The notes beneath the pieces were generated by a model. It made no database searches and was not told the DNA's origin. It worked only from the letters and a program-made list of their open reading frames with translations. The position numbers were made by a program, and so were the translations under genes. A stretch of DNA of 64,000 nt from Brienomyrus brachyistius (lineage: Eukaryota; Chordata; Actinopteri; Osteoglossiformes; Mormyridae): assembly GCF_023856365.1 (NCBI RefSeq), contig NC_064540.1, positions 11,843,691-11,907,690 of the forward strand. Reading direction: 5' to 3'. Shown one piece after another: positions 57,801 to 64,000 of the stretch (position 1 is the first letter of the stretch; each line of letters begins with the position of its first letter).

Positions 57801-59887
57801 CGCTGTCAGCATTAAAATGGTATCAGTGGTTGTCGGTTTTTGCAATAAAACTATTATTTTGGATTATAAATGCATGGCAGTTGTCGGCTTTCGCAAAAAA
57901 ACGAATGCGCAGAGTGGATAGATGGCACTGCGATCTGTCTGTTGGTATGCACAGTTCAATTTTCGTCAGAATCACACTTGCCGGCTTTTGCGCTTGAACT
58001 CTTCATTTCTAAATACCTACAAGTTTCAGTGCAAGTTGTACAAATAGAAATTAATTATTTTAAGTTGTGCAGTTCCTATTCCCAAAGTATAGAGTCATCA
58101 TTGTTAATAATTAGATGATTTACCCTTTAAATGGCAGAACTCCTGCATCATAACCATTCATTCCTTTCCAAATATGTGTCATATGACCAGTGTCTGAATA
58201 CCAGAGGAAGCACGGGGGGGGGGGGATCTCTGGCCTTGTTCTGGGTCTGGAGTCTCTCTCAAACCCTGTGTTTTGGTACGGTATGCAGTTATGTTCATAC
58301 CTAAGCCTCCTCAGGATCATCATCCACACCATTATCCCCAAGGTCGATGGCATATCACAATGTCATTCCCTTTATGGCCAAATGCCGCAGACCACTTGCC
58401 TGTGGATTTCCCAGAATTCCCATAATGCTATTTGCAGTGCTTACCATAGTCTTCATTGTTGGAGCGTTAAATCAGGAGAATCGGGAGAATTCCCTGTAGG
58501 CCGCCGTGGTCGTGAGCCAGTGGCGAGTCAGGAAGCGTAATGATCTTACGATAACTTACTCACTGGGTCTCAGACTGTGCGGCTCCCATTTGCTCTGGGC
58601 AGTTCCCCTAACAGCTGGCCTGAGGTGTGACTTTGCCAAGCCAAAAGCCAGTTGAGCATGGCCTTCTCTTGAAAACCAGTTACCTCCCCAAAAAGAAAAT
58701 ATCCTCAGCTTCTTTAAATAGCTGTGGCAAGTGATGGATAGCAGTCTGTCACAAGGAGGGAATTGAAGCTGCAGGACTGCAGTGTTTCAGTCAGAGATTT
58801 CATTATTCAAGCATGCAACACTGTGAGGATGAGGACCCTTAAAGGCAAACTGGCTACCCGCACAAGCTGGGGACATTTCTTAATTAATTTCACATGTCTA
58901 CACGAGGCTCCAACAAGTTAATTAGCCAAATTACACTCAGCCTCACAATTATACTCAGTTTCAGTAACTTCTCTCTGCAGAGGGCTGGCGATCACCCTGA
59001 CCAAGACACCTGTCATTGTTTTACACACGTTACAGCGTTTACTGTATATTTGCCTTCCAGCTGAACTCTGCATCATGTTTCACTTCCATGCTGTGCATGA
59101 ATGGCGACCATCAGCACCAGATCTGGATCTGCTCTCTGTATAATTTATTCACTGATGGGAAATGACAAAAAAATACTACTGTGCAGTTACAGGACAAGTT
59201 AGAGCATCTCAATTATATCATATATTACAAGCTGGCTGACTGATCAGCTGAGGTTATACACCAATAGACCAAAGCATCAATAAATTACTGTTTTAATCTT
59301 GACCACTGGATTAAATTACATAAATATTAGGACCTCCAAGATTCACTAGTGCACAGTTACTACATTTCCCATAGTGCCTCAGGTCCCCCCAACCAGCATG
59401 CTTTGAACAGCCTACACTCAGTTGACCCCATGTTGGTTGCAAGTAGTATGAAGTCTGGGATCTATGAAGAATAATGTAAGAAAATTTTTAAAAGGAGTTA
59501 GACTATATAGTAGGCAAAGTTATGATAATGCAAACATTAAGGCTAGCTGTGTATCCTTATATGTATCCTATGAATATTAATGCATTATAAGCATTGGTTA
59601 CATAAAAATGATACCCACCTTTTTACTGAGGAATAAAATGTACAGAAAAATAAATTTGTGATAGAAAAATGTATATTCCTTCTTAGGAATACTCAAAATC
59701 TCATCATTTATGCACAAATGCTGCAAAGCAACTTAAACTGGGCCCTACTTTTCCTGTAAAATATGTGCATAAAAATATACATTTTGAGTTACATAATCTG
59801 ACTCTTATGAGCGGCAAGCAAAGAGGTTGGATATACCCTCCAAATTGTGTGTTCCCCAGTACAGCTTTAAAGGTGATGATATATGGG
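57801..59887. other. Intergenic, no recognised gene
   Basis: Immediately after the CRE block, related phrases recur (gttgtcggtttttgcaa, gttgtcggctttcgcaa, tgccggcttttgcgc at about 57829, 57881 and 57978), an irregular about 50-100-bp repeat. The rest is unique-looking. Confidence 0.35.
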
Positions 59888-60317
59888 GTAGTGATGTACT
59901 CAAGACCCCCTAATCAGAGACCAAGTTATTACCAAGCCCAGAGTGCATCGAGAACGTGCCAAGACCAAGACCAAGACAGGACGAGACAAAGACAAGACCA
60001 AGACCAAGGTAGGGCCAGACTAAGTTAAGATTATAAACATTACATGATTATACAATTATATATTTTTTTATTATTATCTAATTTTTGTTATTAATGTATA
60101 TTACAGCTGTTAATGGATGTTAGGATGTAAATGTATACATGCATGATGTTTATGAGTGATTTCTGAATACTTAATGAATGCATTATGAAGGTGTACTGAA
60201 AGTTTTATGAATGCAGTATAAAAGCATTATGCAGTTAATGTAAAGACCAAGACCACAAAAAAATAGTCTAGAAACCGGTCTGGAGACCAATACCGGTCTC
60301 GAGTACTACACCACTAA
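59888..60317. mobile_element. TIR element with simple gacca-rich interior
   Basis: The left end tagtgatgtactcaagac is roughly the inverse of the right end gtctcgagtactacaccacta. Next to the left end is a degenerate run of aagacc/caagac units (about 59955-60010). The flanks atatgggg and acacaggg may be a decayed 8-bp duplication, which would suggest hAT, but this is weak. Confidence 0.5.
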
Positions 60318-61345
60318 CACAGGGCAACTTTTTGAGCAATGTTGTCACACGATGTTACTTCCTATTGGAACTGAGCAAAAAAAAATCTATTTCAAGGATT
60401 TCAATTGGCCAACTTTTCGCGATCATCCACATTCAGATGAGTTGCCCTTTGTCTCACCTGGTTTGCAGTTGCCTGGCAACATTGCTTAAAAAATTGCCCA
60501 GTGCACCTTAAGTGTACAAATGCCCCTGATGTGAAATGAATAAGTAAAGGCATAATTTTATATCAAACTAATAGCTAGGGATAAAACAAGGCTCAACACT
60601 GACATCTGGTGGCAAAATGGTGCTAAATATACCAACAATATTAAAACAAGTGATAGCTAAACATACTGAAATTGTAATACATATTTAGATGGAGCATGAT
60701 TCAGTGATATGCTGGTGAAACCAAGAAGCAACGCATTGTCCATGCCAGGCTGGTCTTGATATAAAGCAATTCTCATACCACTGACAAAAGAAAGACTCTA
60801 ATAAAATCTGGATAGACCAACGAAACACTCATGACTAGAGGTGACATACGGCTGTTTGCATTTTGCAGACCAGTCTATGGGTGGGATAGAGATTTATTCT
60901 TCAAATCGGCCTTCTATCTGCCTTACCTCTTTGGAGCAACTTACTACCCTGTTTAAGCACAAAAAGTGAATTCAAAAGTACAGGTCCAGTCCTCAAAGTG
61001 CTGACAGTCTATTTAGTGAGGGCAATCCCTGGGACTCGTAATATTTTGAATGCCCACCAAGGTTGAGTTTCACACATGTATGAATACCCAGACTCCATCT
61101 CCTCATTTTCAAAGGTGGGAAGATCGAGATACCTACCATTAGCTTCCTGCAAATGGAGATTCCTCAGCTTCCCTGAAGCAGTGTCTGTCCATCTTGTCCT
61201 ATATCAGATCCACGCTTCTTCTTACCTTGGCCACTATGCTCATACTGAGCATTTTACACTAGGGGTTTCCAGAATATGCATGATACCTTTTGCAGCTGAG
61301 TGCTCCAACCTGTCCACCCCTATATAAGATACAGCAGAAGCCATG
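60318..61345. other. Intergenic, no recognised feature
   Basis: No repeat or exon recognised between the TIR element and the Tc1 copy. Confidence 0.4.
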
Positions 61346-61689
61346 TACAGTATCTCACAAAAGTGAGTACACCCTTCACATGCTTGTAAATATTTCATTA
61401 TATCTTTTCATGGGACAACACTGAAGATATGACACTTTGATACAATGTAAAGTAGTCAGTGTACAGCTTGCATAACAGTGTAAATGTGCTGTCCCCTCAA
61501 AATAACTAAACACACAGCCATTAATGTCTAAACCGCTGGCAACATAAGTGAGTACACCCCAAATTGTGCCCAATTAGTCATATTACCTCCCAGGTGACAT
61601 GCGACTCGTTAGTGTTACGAGGTCTCAGGTGTGTATGGGGAGCAGGTGTGTTAAACTTGGTGTTATCGCTCTCACACTCTATCATACTG

Positions 61690-63080
61690 GTCACTGGAAG
61701 TTCAACATAGCACCTCACGGCAAAGAACTCGGAGGATCTGAAAAAAAGAATTGTTGCTCTACATAAAGATGTCCTAGGCTATAAGAACAGGCGGGTCTGT
61801 TGACCAGCGCCTCCATGGCTGCAGGACCGGATGGCTGTCTGTCTCTGCTGGACTACCTCCACCACCCCTTTTCCCTCACCCGTTGCAAGTCGTGTCATTT
61901 TTTTGTTGTAATGCGTAGTGACCATGTGCTTATGTTGCTGAGGTGTTTTTTTCGGTTCCCACAATGTCCTCCCCACTGGAGTACAGTCTGGGGGCTGTTT
62001 TTTTATTCTCCTCCTCTCTCCTCATGTTATTCTGTTTCTTTTCTTCTCTCTTCCCCTGTCTCCCGACCGGCCTACCCCCTACTGTGATGTTTGTGTATAT
62101 GTATGGTCGGGTTGATGGCCAGTTTTTTCGCTGGTACTCGTGACTAGTGACATGGTATATTGCAACAGCAATAAAGGGTTTCATCAATCAATCAATCAAG
62201 AAGACTGCCAACACCCTGAAATTGAGCTGCAGCACGGTGGCCAAGACCATACAGTGAATTAACAGGGCAGGTTCCACTCAGAACAGGCCTCGCCATGGTC
62301 GACCAAAGAAGCTGAATGCACGTGTTCAGCGTCATGTCCAGAGGTTGTCTTTTGAAAACAGACGTATGAATCCTGCCAGCATTGCTGCAGAGGTTGAAGG
62401 GGTGGGGGGTCAGCCTGTCAGTGCTCAGACCATACGCCACACACTGCATCAAATTGGTTTTCATGGTCCCAGAAGGAAGCCTCTTCTAAAGATGATGCAC
62501 TAGAAAGCCCACAAACAGTTTGCTGAAGACAAGCAGACTATGGACATGGATTACTGGAACCATGTCCTGCGGTCTGATGAGACCAAGATAAACTTATTTG
62601 GTTTAGATGGTGTAAAGCAAGTGAGGAGTACAAAGACAAGTGTGTCTTGCCTACAGTCAAGCATGGTGGTGGGAGTGTCATGGTTTGGGGCTGCATGAGT
62701 GCTGCCGGCACTGGGGAGCTACAGTTCATTGAGGGAACCATGAATGCCAACATGTACTGTGACATACTGAAGCAGAGCATGATCCCTTCCCTTCGGAATC
62801 TGGGCCGCAGGGTAGTATTCCAACATGATAATGACCCCAAACACACCTCCAAGACGACCACCGCCATGCTAAACAGACTGAGGGTAACAAGACTGGCCAA
62901 ACATGTCTCCAGACCTAAACTCTATTGAGCATCAGTGGGGCTTCCTCAAACGGAAGGTGGAGGAGCGCAGAATCTCTTAACATCCACCAGCTCCATGATG
63001 TCGTCATGAATGAGTTGAAGAGGATTCCCGTGGCAACCTGTGAAGCTCGAGTGAACTCCATGCCCAAGAGAGTTTAGGTA
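61690..63080 (+). pseudogene. Tc1 transposase pseudogene
   Basis: The DDE-type transposase is recognisable in pieces. These are a helix-turn-helix-like N-terminal region interrupted at 61788, the first catalytic Asp in SDETKINLFG (near 62576), HGGGSVMVWGCMSAAG, the second Asp in FQHDNDPKHTSKTT (near 62827), and the third catalytic residue (Glu) in SPDLNSIEHQWG (near 62927). Lesions seen directly: a 410-bp insertion at 61788-62197, an in-frame TAG at 62501-62503, a frame change between the first and second catalytic Asp, and another before the Glu. No functional transposase can be made. Confidence 0.9.
61788..62197 (+). mobile_element. Retroelement-like insert (5'-truncated LINE or SINE) inside the Tc1 copy
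   Basis: The 410-bp block interrupts the transposase sequence and is flanked by AAGAA on both sides (61783-61787 and 62198-62202); removing it joins ctat-aagaa-gactgcc cleanly. It ends with aataaagggtttc and a short (atca)n tail, as expected of a non-LTR retroelement 3' end inserted by target-primed reverse transcription. No reverse transcriptase domain is present. The clade is not recognised with confidence. Confidence 0.75.
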
Positions 63081-63136
63081 GTGCTGGAAAATAATGGTGG
63101 CCGCACAAAATATTGACACTTCTGTGAGATACTGTA

Positions 63137-64000
63137 ACAAAAAGCAAACCCACCCCCAGTGTCATTAGTGGTGGATATGTACTAAGATGCCACCCCCCAC
63201 ATCAGATACACCTGAACTTTACCGGCAGCCTACTGATGCTGAGGTCTGCCCATGAATACCATTGAATGGTCGGCATCACTTTATTCAATCCAGTCCAGTA
63301 ATCAAAAGGATCCTGACTCATATATAGTCTGTGTAGTAGGTCAGCCAAAGACATCCCTAATTAAGCTACACACCTCTATACCTAGTCTCAGGATACACAT
63401 CACGAATGGCAGAGACACTTGCATTGTTCTGGAGGCACTCTGACCATATCCCTGGCATGAATTATAATTATCAGCCCCCTAATTATGCCCATGTTACGAT
63501 ATACCCTCATTAAACCCTCCCACTCAGAGAGAAACTGTCACTGATATCACCCTTAACACAAGGTTTAATTTGGATGCATCAATGGTAATAACACCGTAAT
63601 GAGAAGGGGGATGTCAGCAGAGGGAACCCAAAGACCTACTAAATAATATGCAACGGACCTTGATAGATTTACCAACATGAACACTAATTTGCTTCGATTT
63701 GTCAGTAGTCGATGTAACAGGGATGTCACACTCAGTCTATTCAAGGGGAGGTGATTCATTTTTGGGGGGCTGTAGAGAATCTAACCTTACCCCTAGCATC
63801 AACTTATCTGGGGGGTTCCCTTCAACTTCTACCCATACTTGAAAGGAGCTTAGCAGATCACAGGAACTGTATGGCATAACTCAGATAGCGCTTTCTTTGT
63901 ATCTCCCTTTATGTTTCATTGAAGAGTTTTTCTTCAGTCTGAAATGAAGTTGTTTTACATTATCTAATTAAATCGCTACAAACCACATTCATGTAATCAA
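63137..64000. other. Intergenic, no recognised feature
   Basis: No repeat or exon recognised up to the end of the window. Confidence 0.4.

Larger units (their letters stand above)
61348..63134 (+). mobile_element. Tc1-like DNA transposon, inactive, interrupted by a 410-bp insert
   Basis: The terminal inverted repeats start cagtatctcacaaaagtg on the left and, read inward from the right, cagtatctcacagaagtg. Both ends are flanked by TA (61346-61347 and 63135-63136), the Tc1/mariner target duplication. An inner copy of aagtgagtacacccc at 61546 suggests an IR/DR-type left end. Without the insert the element is about 1.37 kb. It carries a decayed transposase gene, described separately. TA-flanked, recognisable ends together with several disabling lesions indicate a non-mobile copy. 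Confidence 0.92.

Overview
The window looks like nuclear DNA from a ray-finned fish, probably a teleost. It has long intergenic stretches, GT-AG spliced exons, dense di-, tri- and tetranucleotide tracts, and fish-type interspersed repeats: Tc1/mariner and hAT relics, tRNA-derived SINEs, palindromic MITEs and solo LTRs. Nothing prokaryotic or organellar is present. The species cannot be fixed from the sequence.

One protein-coding gene is clear: a purine nucleoside phosphorylase on the + strand (coding 48885-53272, five coding exons, 286 residues), with a poly(A) signal near 54092. Its introns are packed with mobile elements. Two residues that contact the ribose in human PNP (Tyr88 and His257) are replaced by Phe and Gln. 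Weaker gene evidence consists of a possible Ig-V-like exon (31104-31315), an unassigned exon-like segment with good splice signals (35527-35660), a CpG-rich promoter-like block (3320-3640) and a CRE-containing promoter-like block (57720-57800).

The rest is repeats. Family A is a tRNA-headed SINE-like repeat of about 330 bp with a GGAT-type tail; the best copies are 57006-57345 (+) and 43806-44135 (-). Family B is a V-SINE-like repeat with a core resembling gagcaaggcccttaa. Three family A copies have grown internal minisatellites; the largest, 36384-38290, has 41 units of 46/47 bp and a higher-order dimer arrangement.

Layout: 1-6.3 kb unannotated intergenic with a CpG-rich block; 6.3-10.4 kb a DNA-transposon-like element, a palindromic MITE and a family A copy; 10.5-18.5 kb an LTR-like stretch, SINEs and quiet sequence; 18.5-20 kb a nested stack (old repeat, then a hAT with 8-bp target duplication, then a MITE and a SINE inside it); 21.6 kb a solo-LTR-like element; 22.8 kb first minisatellite; 24-28 kb quiet sequence and a compound microsatellite; 29-31.8 kb SINEs, a MITE and the Ig-like ORF; 35.5 kb the unassigned exon; 36.3-38.4 kb the large minisatellite; 42-45.6 kb further SINEs and minisatellites; 47.6-48.1 kb a mariner-type element; 48.9-54.1 kb PNP; 54.1-57.3 kb DNA transposon relics and a SINE; 57.7 kb the CRE block; 59.9-60.3 kb a TIR element; 61.3-63.1 kb a dead Tc1 element interrupted by a 410-bp retroelement-like insert.
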